A DNA stretch of 64,000 nt from Methanocorpusculum labreanum Z (GTDB lineage: Archaea > Halobacteriota > Methanomicrobia > Methanomicrobiales > Methanocorpusculaceae), in contig NC_008942.1 in NCBI RefSeq assembly GCF_000015765.1, positions 821,921-885,920 on the forward strand, in the 5' to 3' direction. The position numbers and the translations under genes are program-made. Of the stretch, positions 35,965-44,994 are shown in pieces. Position 1 is the first letter of the stretch. Each line of letters starts with the position of its first letter. The notes under the pieces are model-generated. The model did not search any database, was not told where the DNA came from, and worked only from the letters and a program-made list of their open reading frames with translations.

Positions 35965-37254
35965 ATGGAAGAAGAAATACCATCACCCAATACCGGTCGC
36001 TCACGCGAATCGAACATCTCCCCCAACGCCCTCGACTTCGGGGACCTCAACGACCAATACGCCAAGTTACGGGACGAAGCTCTTTTCCTGAAAAAAGAGA
36101 ACGACTCTCTCCATAAAATAATCAAAACGACAAAAACCGAAAACGAGTCCCTCAGGCTGGAGAACAACAAGATCCGGATGGACAATGCGCAGCTCAAGAA
36201 GGAGAATGCGCAGCTCAAACGCCTGCCGCTGTTTGTCGCGGTTGTTTTGGAGAAGCTCGGCGAGAATGAGCTTTATCTGCGCCAGCTCGGCAACAATCAG
36301 GAGTATGTGACCCAGGCGAACCCGCTGATCTACGCAGAGGTCAAGGCAGGGACCAAAGTTGCCGTCAACAACACTCTCTCGGTCGTGAAGATCCTTGGAA
36401 ACACCATCGACGAGCGGGTCCGCGTGATGGAGCTTGAAGAGAAGCCCGCGATCACCTTCGCCGACATCGGCGGTCTGAAAAACGAGATCATCGAGGTGCG
36501 TGAGGCGGTCGAATATCCGCTTACCCGTCCCGAGTCCTTCGAGAAGTTTGGTGTCGTCCCGCCCAAAGGCGTCCTCCTCTACGGCCCGCCCGGAACCGGC
36601 AAGACGCTGATCGCAAAAGCGGTCGCCAATAATGCCGGCGTTCCGTTCCTGAGAATGGCAGGTTCCGAGCTTGTCCACAAATACATCGGTGAAGGCGCCC
36701 AGCTGGTTCGCGATCTCTTCGAGATGGCCCGTGATCTTGCCGAGAAAAACAACGGGGTCGTTGTCTTCATCGACGAGATCGACGCGGTCGGCAGTATGCG
36801 GACCAACGACGGAACGTCCGGTTCTGCTGAGGTTCAGAGAACCTTAATGCAGCTTCTCGCCGAGATGGACGGGTTCAACAACCGCGGCAATATCCGGATC
36901 ATGGCGGCGACAAACCGCCCTGATATGCTGGATGCAGCCCTCCTCCGTCCGGGAAGATTCGACCGGCTGATCAAGATCCCGGCCCCCGACAATGCTGCAC
37001 GGATGCAGATCTTTAAGGTCCACATGAAGAAGATGGAAGCAGCCGGCTCCCTTTCCGGCATCGATTACGACGAACTGGTGCGTATGACCGAAGGTCTGAC
37101 CGGCGCCGAGATCGAAGCGATCTGCCGCGAGGCGGGAATGCTTGCCATCAGAAACAACGAAGATCTTATCACCGGCATGAACTTCGTCCAGGCGATCCGC
37201 AAGGTCAAGCACCAGGACAAGGATGAAGAGCGCCGGGACATAATGTATATCTAA
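35965..37254 (+). CDS. pan: Proteasome-activating nucleotidase PAN
   Basis: 429 residues. N-terminal coiled coil (about 30-88), OB subdomain, AAA+ module with Walker A GPPGTGKT at 207-214 and Walker B VVVFIDEIDA (D270, E271). The pore-loop and arginine-finger region (NRPDMLDAALLRPGRFDRLI) is complete. The C-terminus ends M-Y-I, a hydrophobic-Tyr-X tail that opens the 20S gate. It unfolds substrates for the archaeal proteasome. The stop overlaps the next start by one base. Confidence 0.96.
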   Translation: MEEEIPSPNTGRSRESNISPNALDFGDLNDQYAKLRDEALFLKKENDSLHKIIKTTKTENESLRLENNKIRMDNAQLKKENAQLKRLPLFVAVVLEKLGENELYLRQLGNNQEYVTQANPLIYAEVKAGTKVAVNNTLSVVKILGNTIDERVRVMELEEKPAITFADIGGLKNEIIEVREAVEYPLTRPESFEKFGVVPPKGVLLYGPPGTGKTLIAKAVANNAGVPFLRMAGSELVHKYIGEGAQLVRDLFEMARDLAEKNNGVVVFIDEIDAVGSMRTNDGTSGSAEVQRTLMQLLAEMDGFNNRGNIRIMAATNRPDMLDAALLRPGRFDRLIKIPAPDNAARMQIFKVHMKKMEAAGSLSGIDYDELVRMTEGLTGAEIEAICREAGMLAIRNNEDLITGMNFVQAIRKVKHQDKDEERRDIMYI

Positions 37255-37673
37255 TGCGTCTGGTCTGTATTGGAAAAGCAGGTGTGGATCTCTACCGGAC
37301 CCTCTCGGACTCCGAGACGAGCCGGCACATCCTCCGGTTTTATCACCCGAAAGAGACACCCTGGGGTGTAGTTCTTGAGGTTGCGACCGTTTCCAGCGGA
37401 CTCGCTCTGGCAAGCGAACTTCGCTGGTACATCATGCGGTATATGACCGAGGTGCTCTTCGAGGACACGGAGCATGCCGTGTACCTCACCCGCGATCTGG
37501 CACGAGAGGTGTATGAAACCCGATCGGCCGCGTTAATCGACGGCTGGAATATTTCCTTCAGCGTCATAATCATGGAAGACGGCAGTTCGGCCCGCGTCCC
37601 AGACGGCGTGCCGATTCCCGACGGTGTCGTCCAGCGATTCCGTGTATGGGGTCTGGCACGTGAACATCCATAA
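37254..37673 (+). CDS. Conserved protein coupled to PAN (DUF5804-like)
   Basis: 139 residues. MRLVCIGKAGVDLYRTLSDS, then SGLALASELRWYIMRYMTEV. Its start shares a base with the PAN stop (TAATG), indicating translational coupling. It resembles a small euryarchaeal family (I believe DUF5804) also found after PAN; this assignment is from memory and not certain. A cofactor role for PAN is inference. Confidence 0.6.
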   Translation: MRLVCIGKAGVDLYRTLSDSETSRHILRFYHPKETPWGVVLEVATVSSGLALASELRWYIMRYMTEVLFEDTEHAVYLTRDLAREVYETRSAALIDGWNISFSVIIMEDGSSARVPDGVPIPDGVVQRFRVWGLAREHP

Positions 37674-37711
37674 GTTACAATAAGTCTGAATACCAATGGA
37701 GTAATACGAGT

Positions 37712-38035
37712 ATGGCACTTCATCTTTCTTTTACTTTGGATCCCGAACTGGCGGAACGGGTCGATATATTTGCAAGGAAACAGGAGCTGGAGCGAAACGA
37801 GGCCCTTCTGCGTCTGATCGAAGGGGGTCTCATGCAGGCCGAGCAGGCAGGGATCGTGTCGCCGCCGCGGGAACGAAGTTTTAAAGAGACGGCACGCATG
37901 CAGAAAAACATCGATATGCTGGTTCGAAACATCGATGAACTGAAAAAAGAGGTCCGGGTGATGCACCATCTGCTCAACCTCCAAAAGGAAGCCGCAGCTT
38001 CAAAACCCTCACGCCGCGGGTTCTTTAAAAAATAA
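37712..38035 (+). CDS. Small protein with ribbon-helix-helix-like N-terminus and coiled coil
   Basis: 107 residues. LHLSFTLDPELAERVDIFAR looks like a ribbon-helix-helix start (beta strand then helix). The middle 65-95 (NIDMLVRNIDELKKEVRVMH) is coiled coil; the tail is basic (SRRGFFKK). Could be a DNA-binding or membrane-associated adaptor. Follows the PAN operon with a 38-bp gap. Confidence 0.55.
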   Translation: MALHLSFTLDPELAERVDIFARKQELERNEALLRLIEGGLMQAEQAGIVSPPRERSFKETARMQKNIDMLVRNIDELKKEVRVMHHLLNLQKEAAASKPSRRGFFKK

Positions 38036-38041
38036 GTTTTT

Positions 38042-38791
38042 TTATTCGGTAACGACGACCCGGTCTTCCAGCAGGAACGGACTTTTACGTAAAGAAAGAG
38101 AGAGCAGATACGGGTAGTTCCTGCTCAAATACTCCATGTGTTCCAGCCATGCGGTCGTGAGCTGACAGTAAACACGATTCACGTCGCCTGAAAGGTGAGC
38201 GAGATCGGACGCCGGCAGAGAGTGGATATCCTTTCTGCTGGCAAGTTCTTCTCCCAGATGGAAAAGATCCTGCATGAGTTTCGAGACGGTGTTATGCTCG
38301 AGAAGCACCGGGTTTTCGATCAGCCGCAGCAGAAAGTCGTGATTTTTCATAAAGAGATCTCTGACCTCGGTCAGATCGTCGGCGCTCGGGATCGTGCGGG
38401 TGCATAATTTTGCGGCTTGTTCCTTTGCCGCTTTGTACTGCTCTTTGGTCCAGGTATTTGTGACCAGCATCGTCTCGCGAAGCGTTTCTGGCGCTGTGTC
38501 CCACTGAACCATCTTGCGAAGCAGGGTATCGCCCATCTCAGTGAAAAAGAGGCCGATGACCATCCGGGTTTTTTCCCGCTGCTCACGTTTCGCCCGCATG
38601 GTCAGCAGACGGTTGATGATCAGCGTTACGATCAGAATGTTGATCGGGAGAAAACCCAGGCTGTTGAAGATGTACGACATGGTGTTGCTTTCCCCGTTGT
38701 CACCAAAGAACAGGAATTTAATCGCATACACACAGATCGAGATCGCGATCAGCATACAGGCGAGGCGTGCCTCCCACGAGAACTTTTTCAT
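38042..38791 (-). CDS. Membrane protein of unknown function
   Basis: 249 residues. Two N-terminal membrane helices (ARLACMLIAISICVYAIKF; LGFLPINILIVTLIINRLL), then a long soluble helical domain (REQREKTRMVIGLFFTEMGD, LIENPVLLEHNTVSKLMQDL). No family recognised. Overlaps the upstream isomerase-like gene by 4 nt (ATGA), so the two are one unit. Confidence 0.65.
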   Translation of the reverse strand: MKKFSWEARLACMLIAISICVYAIKFLFFGDNGESNTMSYIFNSLGFLPINILIVTLIINRLLTMRAKREQREKTRMVIGLFFTEMGDTLLRKMVQWDTAPETLRETMLVTNTWTKEQYKAAKEQAAKLCTRTIPSADDLTEVRDLFMKNHDFLLRLIENPVLLEHNTVSKLMQDLFHLGEELASRKDIHSLPASDLAHLSGDVNRVYCQLTTAWLEHMEYLSRNYPYLLSLSLRKSPFLLEDRVVVTE

Positions 38792-39513
38792 ACGTATCCC
38801 CTCTCTTCCAGAGCGGAAATGCTTTCAAGCGCTCCTTCCAGCGTCTCCACTTCGATGACCGGGTGGCATACCCTGTTTTCCCGCACCTTCGTCATCACGG
38901 CATCGAAATCGATGTTGCCGGTTCCAATAGCCGAGTGGCTGTCGTGTTTACCGTCGTTGTCATGGAGGTGAATGTGGGAGAACGGCACCTCCAGAAACTC
39001 GGGCAGGACACTGCACTCGTTGGCATGCCCCACATCCAGACAGAAAAGAGCGCCGTCCAGCAGGTCGATGTCGTCCGGGGTCTTGAGATAGAAGTAGCCC
39101 CAGTTCCCCATGTTTTCAATAAAGTAGGTCACCCCGTAATCGGTCGCATCCGACCGGATCTGTGCAAGGGACGCTCGCAGGTTTTTACCGGCAAGCTCTC
39201 GCTCATATTCCCATGCGATGTATCCCGGGTGGATCACGACCGGAGCGTCGACCTCGGCCGCAATCGAAAACGTGTCCCGGATGACCTCGACTGCGGCCCG
39301 GCGAATGGGTTCCAGGACCGAGGCAAGATTCACACCCCGGGATGGAGCATGGATGCTGTACGTATAGGTGTATGAGTGAAGGAGTTCGGCGTCCGTGAGC
39401 AGATGGGGGCCGTCGTCCATGATCTCGACATAATCCGTGTAGGGAGCAAGAGTGTCAAGCACATTGGCCAGAGGGTCCGAGTGAAGGCAGTGCGTCGAGA
39501 TTGAATAATCCAT
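38788..39513 (-). CDS. Sugar phosphate isomerase/epimerase-like TIM-barrel protein
   Basis: 241 residues from ATG 39513 (MDYSISTHCLHSDPLANVLD). The longer open frame up to 39780 runs through a repeat and is not coding. AP-endonuclease-2 type TIM barrel: YSIHAPSRGVNL, VVIHPGY, TYFIENMGNW, CLDVGHAN, HIHLHDNDGKHDSH carry the metal-binding His, Glu and Asp residues of the family. Reaction unknown; isomerisation of a sugar or polyol is likely. Confidence 0.82.
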   Translation of the reverse strand: MDYSISTHCLHSDPLANVLDTLAPYTDYVEIMDDGPHLLTDAELLHSYTYTYSIHAPSRGVNLASVLEPIRRAAVEVIRDTFSIAAEVDAPVVIHPGYIAWEYERELAGKNLRASLAQIRSDATDYGVTYFIENMGNWGYFYLKTPDDIDLLDGALFCLDVGHANECSVLPEFLEVPFSHIHLHDNDGKHDSHSAIGTGNIDFDAVMTKVRENRVCHPVIEVETLEGALESISALEERGYV

Positions 39514-39649
39514 ATGATTACTTATTGCCGGTGCTGGCAAAAAATGATTCGCACCGTATATTCTTCGGCGCTTGTGCGAATGATTGAATCCTGAATTTGA
39601 CAGTTGGCAAATATACTTCTCCCACATCTCACTTCGTTTATCTGATAAT

Positions 39650-39896
39650 GGGGTGCGGGGAAGTGACAGCGGGCTGCCCCGCATGGGCGGCCTTAGCTGA
39701 GCAAATCTCTGATTTGCGATCCGGCGTGGAGCCCGACGCGGTGTAAATATCGTATGTTCAGGGCTCACATATAGGGCCATAGCAGATAGGATATCACCAC
39801 CGCGTCGGGCTCCACGCCGTGTCGCAAGTCTATCGACTTGCTCTGCTAAGATCGGCCGCTTTCAGTGTCCATCTCGCAGTTCCCTCCCGCACCCCA
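39650..39896. repeat. Inverted pair of family-1 hairpin mosaic elements
   Basis: Left element 39650-39751 (plus): GGGGTGCGGGG, modules CTGCCCCGCATGGGCGG and GCAAATCTCTGATTTGC, linker CTTAGCTGAG, end GACGCGGTGTAAATATC. Right element 39789-39896 (minus): ends with CCCGCACCCC and carries GCAAGTC-TAT-CGACTTGC. Their GCGGTG ends face each other across 37 bp. The rest of the 39514-40125 gap has no supported gene; 39900-40125 contains the promoter of the next gene. Confidence 0.75.
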
Positions 39897-40125
39897 TAAT
39901 TAGAAACGAGAGCGTTTATCAAGGCCTTTGAAAAATGCTCAGGGGTACTCGTTATGTGGTATTTCCACTTACTGTTAAATTCAGGTTGAATCAACAAAAT
40001 TATCTCCTGCCCACCGCATTCTGTTACAAACGATCGGTGATTCCTGCTGGTTTTTACCGGCGACTGCCTTCCTCTCCACAAGGGCACCCGCCAACTCTTT
40101 ATCATTCCCGCACAAACACATAGGC

Positions 40126-40848
40126 ATGAATCCAGATGGGGAAACCGGAACGGCGCTACTATACCGTATCCTGAAGCGCATCTTCTATCTGGTCGTCCCT
40201 ATTCTGGTCTATCTTGTTCTGCTCGTTGTTTTCTGGTTCGTCTATCCCCCGCCGACGGGCGTATTTACTCTGCCGCCAAGCACCGAGTATCTCGCCCTTG
40301 TCGGTCTCATGGGGGCGTATCTTGTCCCGCCGTTTGGGAAAGAAACGATCGTCCCTCTGGCACTCGGGCTTGGCTATCCGATATGGGTCATCTTCCTTGG
40401 CGTTGTCGGGATGGACATCGTTACGGCAACCTTCGTCTCATTAAACTTCGACCTGCTGCTCAAAGTCCCGCTTATCGGCAGATGGATCCGGTGGGTCATG
40501 CGGACTGCCGACAAGGTGCGGGTTTCCAAACCATGGATTGAACAGCTTTCAAGCGCCGGCCTGTTGCTCTTCATGTATATCCCGCTGCAGGGATCCGGCT
40601 CGATCACCTGTTCGGTTCTTGGCCGGCTGCTTGGTTACAAACCGGCAGTAAGTCTGGGGCTGGTCGTTATCGGGAGTATTCTTTCCACGCTGACGGTCGC
40701 AATTGGGGCATCCTCGGTGATCCAGTTATGGTACATTAACCCGCTTCTGGGTGTTGCCGCCGCACTCGCCATTTTAGCGGCGATTTTGGTGATTGCATAC
40801 TTCTGGAGCAGATTCACGAAGAGGTTTTATCGCTCGGAGGGGGTATGA
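40126..40848 (+). CDS. Small multidrug-export-type membrane protein, copy 1
   Basis: 240 residues, five to six membrane helices. Conserved GAYLVPPFGKETIVPLALGLGY and LFMYIPLQGSGSITCSVLGR match the Sm_multidrug_ex family (COG2426). The family name is historic; real substrates are unknown. Followed by a paralogue overlapping 4 nt. Confidence 0.78.
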   Translation: MNPDGETGTALLYRILKRIFYLVVPILVYLVLLVVFWFVYPPPTGVFTLPPSTEYLALVGLMGAYLVPPFGKETIVPLALGLGYPIWVIFLGVVGMDIVTATFVSLNFDLLLKVPLIGRWIRWVMRTADKVRVSKPWIEQLSSAGLLLFMYIPLQGSGSITCSVLGRLLGYKPAVSLGLVVIGSILSTLTVAIGASSVIQLWYINPLLGVAAALAILAAILVIAYFWSRFTKRFYRSEGV

Positions 40849-41528
40849 ACGAAGAGATCCCTCCATATTACACCCCTTCGCTGAAGATACGGCTGGCGAT
40901 GACCTTTGGGATGTTCGGGCTTCTTGCTGTTTTCATCATCTGGCTTTTTGCGTATCTGCCGACCGATCAGTTCATTCTCGGCGTCTCCTTGTTTGCACTC
41001 TACATGGCACCGGGAGCAGGAAAAGAAAGTGTCGTCCCGGTGATGATGGGATTTGGTTTTCCCTGGTGGGTGGTGCTTGCAGGTATCGTCATAATCGACA
41101 TGACGCTTGCGGTGTTGATCTCGTTTAACTTCGATCTGTTGCTGAAGATACCGATCCTTGGTCAGGTTCTGATGTTTTTTACCGGAAAAACAAATAATCT
41201 CCTGCAGAGAAAACCATGGATCAAAGGTCTTTCCGTTGGAGGTCTGCTTATTTTCATGTATGTTCCTTTCATGGGGTCGAGTGCGATCGACACCTCGATC
41301 ATCGGAAGACTGCTTTCGATCCATCCAAAGATCATCCTGCCGATCGTGCTTGTTGGAAGCATCCTTGCGACCCTGACGATGGCATTTGGCGCATCTGCGA
41401 TCATTAATCTCTGGTTCGTTCACCCGCTGTATGCAATCGGAGCGGTAGCTGGAGTGATCGCCTGCGGTGCTCTGATTTATTTCGGCTGGAAAAAATTTAC
41501 TGCACGCAGGTTTCCAAAAAAAGAGTGA
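40845..41528 (+). CDS. Small multidrug-export-type membrane protein, copy 2
   Basis: 227 residues, same layout as the preceding gene: LYMAPGAGKESVVPVMMGFGFPWW, FNFDLLLKIPILG, FMYVPFMGSSAIDTSIIGR and GSILATLTMAFGASAIINLW align with it throughout. A tandem duplication with clear divergence; the pair may form a heterodimer (inference). Confidence 0.78.
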   Translation: MNEEIPPYYTPSLKIRLAMTFGMFGLLAVFIIWLFAYLPTDQFILGVSLFALYMAPGAGKESVVPVMMGFGFPWWVVLAGIVIIDMTLAVLISFNFDLLLKIPILGQVLMFFTGKTNNLLQRKPWIKGLSVGGLLIFMYVPFMGSSAIDTSIIGRLLSIHPKIILPIVLVGSILATLTMAFGASAIINLWFVHPLYAIGAVAGVIACGALIYFGWKKFTARRFPKKE

Positions 41529-41534
41529 ACCGGA

Positions 41535-41867
41535 CTATCTTTTCAGATAGACGATCCAGCCGAGTGCAACACCCATAACCGAGGTTATGATGTAGAAGGC
41601 CAGGTAAACCAGCGCCGAGTCATTATAATAAATAAACAGGGTCGGGACGAAGGCTAAAGCCGATATGAGGGGGTGAAGGATAGCGGTCTTCTGGATGCCG
41701 CAGACAAGACCGAACACGATGCCTGAAATGAGACAGGCAAGCGGGTTTATGACGAGGAGCAGAAACCAGACCGGGCCGTCTGTCTGAAGAAACAGAGGAG
41801 GCAGGAGGTAGTATATGAGGAGCAGGAAGACGATTGTGCCGGCAAGAGCCGGAATGAGCGGTTTCAT
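41535..41867 (-). CDS. Small membrane protein, three to four helices
   Basis: 110 residues, nearly all hydrophobic: IPALAGTIVFLLLIYYLLPP, PVWFLLLVINPLACLISGIV, LVYLAFYIITSVMGVALGWI. No family recognised. Three bases after the next upstream small membrane gene, so probably one operon; convergent to the multidrug pair. Confidence 0.65.
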   Translation of the reverse strand: MKPLIPALAGTIVFLLLIYYLLPPLFLQTDGPVWFLLLVINPLACLISGIVFGLVCGIQKTAILHPLISALAFVPTLFIYYNDSALVYLAFYIITSVMGVALGWIVYLKR

Positions 41868-41870
41868 GAT

Positions 41871-42053
41871 CTATTTATTGAAGAGGAGGAGCGCTGCACC
41901 ATACATGGTGACCCCGATGGAGAGCATAATGATCGCGGATTCAGGCTGGATTTTGTGCATGAGAGACAAGACGAGCACCGCAATTCCCATTGCAAGACCC
42001 ACTGCCGTGCAGATGAGTCTTGGGTGGTTGACCGTTGTATTTTCCTGTGTCAT
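41871..42053 (-). CDS. Small membrane protein, two helices
   Basis: 60 residues with two helices (LICTAVGLAMGIAVLVLSLM and AIIMLSIGVTMYGAALLLF). Unknown function. Upstream, 42054-42307 carries no gene and the promoter of tRNA-Arg (TTTATATCG near 42256). Confidence 0.55.
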   Translation of the reverse strand: MTQENTTVNHPRLICTAVGLAMGIAVLVLSLMHKIQPESAIIMLSIGVTMYGAALLLFNK

Positions 42054-42307
42054 GGATACTCATATGTTCCTTCTTCCATATGAAAAGAACGGGATTTTTT
42101 GTGAAAGCGTTGGTCGCACTGATTTTAGGATATGTCCGGCATCTGCGCTCCCCGCCGTCTGCAGAGAGTATTTGCAGGTATGGCAGGCATCTCAGGCACA
42201 CAACGGCAGGAAAACTCTTTGAAAGGCGTGGTTTCCAGCCGATGAAAACGGTGGCTTTATATCGTTCGAAAGGCTATGTAGTAGAGCACTTAGTGTGTAA
42301 AGCACAG

Positions 42308-42379
42308 GTCCCGGTAGGGTAGAGGATATCCTAGAAGCCTGCGGAGCTTTTGACCGGGGTTCAAGTCCCCGCCGGGACG
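42308..42379 (+). tRNA. tRNA-Arg (anticodon GCG)
   Basis: 72 nt. Acceptor GTCCCGG/CCGGGAC, anticodon stem GAAGC/GCTTT with loop CTGCGGA (anticodon GCG), T arm CGGGG-TTCAAGT-CCCCG, discriminator G. No encoded CCA, no intron. Confidence 0.95.
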
Positions 42380-42384
42380 TATCA

Positions 42385-42420
42385 GCCGATCTGTTTGAGA
42401 TCGGCAGCGTCCATTTTTTT
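42385..42420 (+). terminator. Hairpin terminator after tRNA-Arg
   Basis: Perfect 8-bp stem GCCGATCT/AGATCGGC with GTTTG loop, then a run of seven T. Confidence 0.7.
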
Positions 42421-42520
42421 GTTTTTTATCTGTTACAATGACTCGTCAGCTTTTGCCGACGGATTTCATTTAGATTCTGGAAAACGCTAAAAAAAGTATA
42501 AATATTTTCGTTTGCTCTGC

Positions 42521-43297
42521 TCACTTTGCCGGGAGCAGTGCAAAGGAGACAGTAAGGGTGGAGCCTTCAAGGACTGCGCTCGTGCTTTCCACGTCGCGGT
42601 TTGATCCTTCTGCCAGGATCGCACCCATAAGGGAACAGACAGGGCAGCCAACCATGGTGCAGCATTTCGGGGAGGCTGACTGCAAAGAAAGACAGGTCTT
42701 CTTCATCGTAAATTCTTCAAGAGTTATTATCACTGATTTGTCGGTCGTTGCTGTGGTGACCTTATCGGCAAGCGAGAGGGTATCGTTTAGAACCTCCGAG
42801 ATGCAGGTTCCAAGCTGGGAAATACTTCCGGTCGGGACAACAAGTTTATCCTCGCATTTTAACTGGCTGAGCAGGGCTTCGCCCGTTGCCCGATACTGGA
42901 TACCATACCAGTCATTTACCGAGACGAACGTCATATCCTTCGGCATTTCCGGGATCGTCCCTCCGGTAACGGGGTTGACTTGAACATGCTCGCCTGATGG
43001 GAGGGTCCGGTAGACACTGTTGCTTGTGACCCCGAGATCTGCGAGGATCGTTGCAAGGTTGAGTGTTGGCGTGACCGGCAGCATCTCGGTGAGTTTTACC
43101 GGGAGAGGGCGGCGGTCGGCGAGGGTCAGCATAAGGACGCCGGTGATGAGAAGCATGAATCCGGCGAGAAGCAGAAGCGCGCTGGTCATGTCGCCGCGGT
43201 TCGTGAAGATATATGCGGTAAAGGTCAGTATTGCAGCAAGAAACAATACAATCGGTGCGAAGTATGCCGAGGTTATAAGTGTTGATTTGAGTTTCAT
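42521..43297 (-). CDS. Membrane protein, last gene of MoxR/DUF58 operon
   Basis: 258 residues. Two N-terminal helices (TSAYFAPIVLFLAAILTFTA; SALLLLAGFMLLITGVLMLT), then a soluble part with a Cys-rich end segment (KCCTMVGCPVCSLMGAILAE). I do not recognise the family. The CC...C..C motif might bind a metal. Overlaps the upstream gene by 4 nt. Confidence 0.65.
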   Translation of the reverse strand: MKLKSTLITSAYFAPIVLFLAAILTFTAYIFTNRGDMTSALLLLAGFMLLITGVLMLTLADRRPLPVKLTEMLPVTPTLNLATILADLGVTSNSVYRTLPSGEHVQVNPVTGGTIPEMPKDMTFVSVNDWYGIQYRATGEALLSQLKCEDKLVVPTGSISQLGTCISEVLNDTLSLADKVTTATTDKSVIITLEEFTMKKTCLSLQSASPKCCTMVGCPVCSLMGAILAEGSNRDVESTSAVLEGSTLTVSFALLPAK

Positions 43298-43728
43298 TTG
43301 TTAGCTCCCTTGACTTCTTTTTTCAGACGGTATTCTCTGATAAACAGGATATAGATGACAACAATAACGAAGATTCCTGACGCGAGCACCGGGAGAACTA
43401 CCGATATCTGCAGAGCGAATATGCATCCGGCAGCACCCGCAAGAAGACTTATGAGGATTATGTTCAGCCTCATCGGTGTTTCAGTGCATGCAGTAATTGC
43501 CAGAATCAGGAAAAAGATCAGAAGACCTGTCACCAGTACATACCCGGATGTGAGCACGAGCGGGAAGCCCGTCGCCGTCATAAACAGGATCTTTCGTTCG
43601 GGAGATATTTTGATCAGCGTGCAGATGAGGAACGCCGCTGCCAGGATCACGGCGATGATCCTCTGATCATTTGCAGCACCAATAACTGCAACGATCGCCA
43701 TTAGTATCGAGAATACTATTTTATTCAT
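43294..43728 (-). CDS. Membrane protein with four to five helices
   Basis: 144 residues, hydrophobic throughout (IVFSILMAIVAVIGAANDQR, LVTGLLIFFLILAITACTET). Unknown. Starts directly next to the DUF58 stop; sixth or seventh gene of the operon. Confidence 0.6.
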   Translation of the reverse strand: MNKIVFSILMAIVAVIGAANDQRIIAVILAAAFLICTLIKISPERKILFMTATGFPLVLTSGYVLVTGLLIFFLILAITACTETPMRLNIILISLLAGAAGCIFALQISVVLPVLASGIFVIVVIYILFIREYRLKKEVKGANK

Positions 43729-44991
43729 TCAGACCATCTCCAGATCATTTGCCCCGGCACGGGTTAGGGCATTACGCACTTCTTCTTCGCGAGAAGTTCC
43801 GGCAACCCCTACAACAAACACCGTTACATGACGATTTTTCATCTTTGTTTCCGAAATAAAATATGTCAGATGACTCAGATCTCCGTGCGCTGTGGTGACA
43901 AAAGTGACGTGTGTCTCATTTTCCATATCCATCACGATGTTTTTCACGACATTTTCAAAATCAGTAGGATAACGTCCGGCATACTGCTGCTCCAAATCGG
44001 AAATGCGTTGTTCAAAATCAGTCATGATCTTACCAGGTTTATCTGTTTCCATCAATGCATACGGATGACTGAGTCGAAATACATAGTCCGTAGGACGGAT
44101 ACTGCCGGCACGTTTGAGCATGGCATTGATTTCATGGGTGAGACCTGAGCGGGTTATTCCCAAATACATGGCGCCGGAGAAGAAAATAACCGGAAAATCA
44201 TCTCCGATTTTAATTCCCTCCAAAGCACCGATGACCGTCTCGGCAAAATGAATACATGTTTCTTTTGAGGCACCGAGCGGGGGAATATCTGCAATTAATG
44301 CAGGCAGACCGCCGGATGCATCCGATTTCAGGCGAACATAGAGATCTCTGTGCTTACTTGAGAGCTTCCAGTCGATATCTCTGATGTTATCCCCATCCGA
44401 GTAGGGGCGCAGAGATCTAATATCAAAACCCTGGAGAAGTGCGTGTCTGTCATATTCTTTAGCTCCCCATCCTGCCCCATGCCCAATGATCGTGTATGTT
44501 TGCGAGATCCCGGTTGGGTACATAGTGAACTTAGGAAGCCCGGCGTTTCGGGCAAACAGAAGTGTACGGGCGAAAAACATGTCGCTGCATGTAATCTGTA
44601 TCCCTCTAAAATACGAATCACCGATGACCGGTATTCTCACTGCATATGTCGCTCTTCCTTCGATGAACTTTGTCGAGCCTGAAATCAGAACAGAACCTGT
44701 CGGGGGAACGTCTTCGAATGAAGCCGTCAATTGTTTAATTACAACAGTAATCGACGATGTTATGTTAACAATCGAATTCTGATGAAGAATCTGCTTGTCG
44801 ACATCACGGGTTACATTAAGAGAGAGAACAAGGGTACGCAGTTTTGCGTGGAAAATGCCTGCCTGAATTACCAGAACGACCAGAATTCCAAGACCCGCAC
44901 CTACTGCTTCCGATGAATTCATCAGCCAGGCATACCCAAAACAAAAAAGAGTAAACAGTAATAGAGTACTGGTCAGCGGGGTCGGATGCAT
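43729..44991 (-). CDS. DUF58 domain protein
   Basis: 420 residues. Two N-terminal membrane helices, beta-rich middle, then the DUF58 signature IRSLRPYSDGDNIRDIDWKL followed by SSKHRDLYVR and a VWA-like C-terminal domain (PALIADIPPLG, HVTVFVVGV). DUF58 proteins accompany MoxR ATPases and probably act as their VWA partner. Three bases after the moxR stop. Confidence 0.88.
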   Translation of the reverse strand: MHPTPLTSTLLLFTLFCFGYAWLMNSSEAVGAGLGILVVLVIQAGIFHAKLRTLVLSLNVTRDVDKQILHQNSIVNITSSITVVIKQLTASFEDVPPTGSVLISGSTKFIEGRATYAVRIPVIGDSYFRGIQITCSDMFFARTLLFARNAGLPKFTMYPTGISQTYTIIGHGAGWGAKEYDRHALLQGFDIRSLRPYSDGDNIRDIDWKLSSKHRDLYVRLKSDASGGLPALIADIPPLGASKETCIHFAETVIGALEGIKIGDDFPVIFFSGAMYLGITRSGLTHEINAMLKRAGSIRPTDYVFRLSHPYALMETDKPGKIMTDFEQRISDLEQQYAGRYPTDFENVVKNIVMDMENETHVTFVTTAHGDLSHLTYFISETKMKNRHVTVFVVGVAGTSREEEVRNALTRAGANDLEMV

Positions 44992-44994
44992 GGA

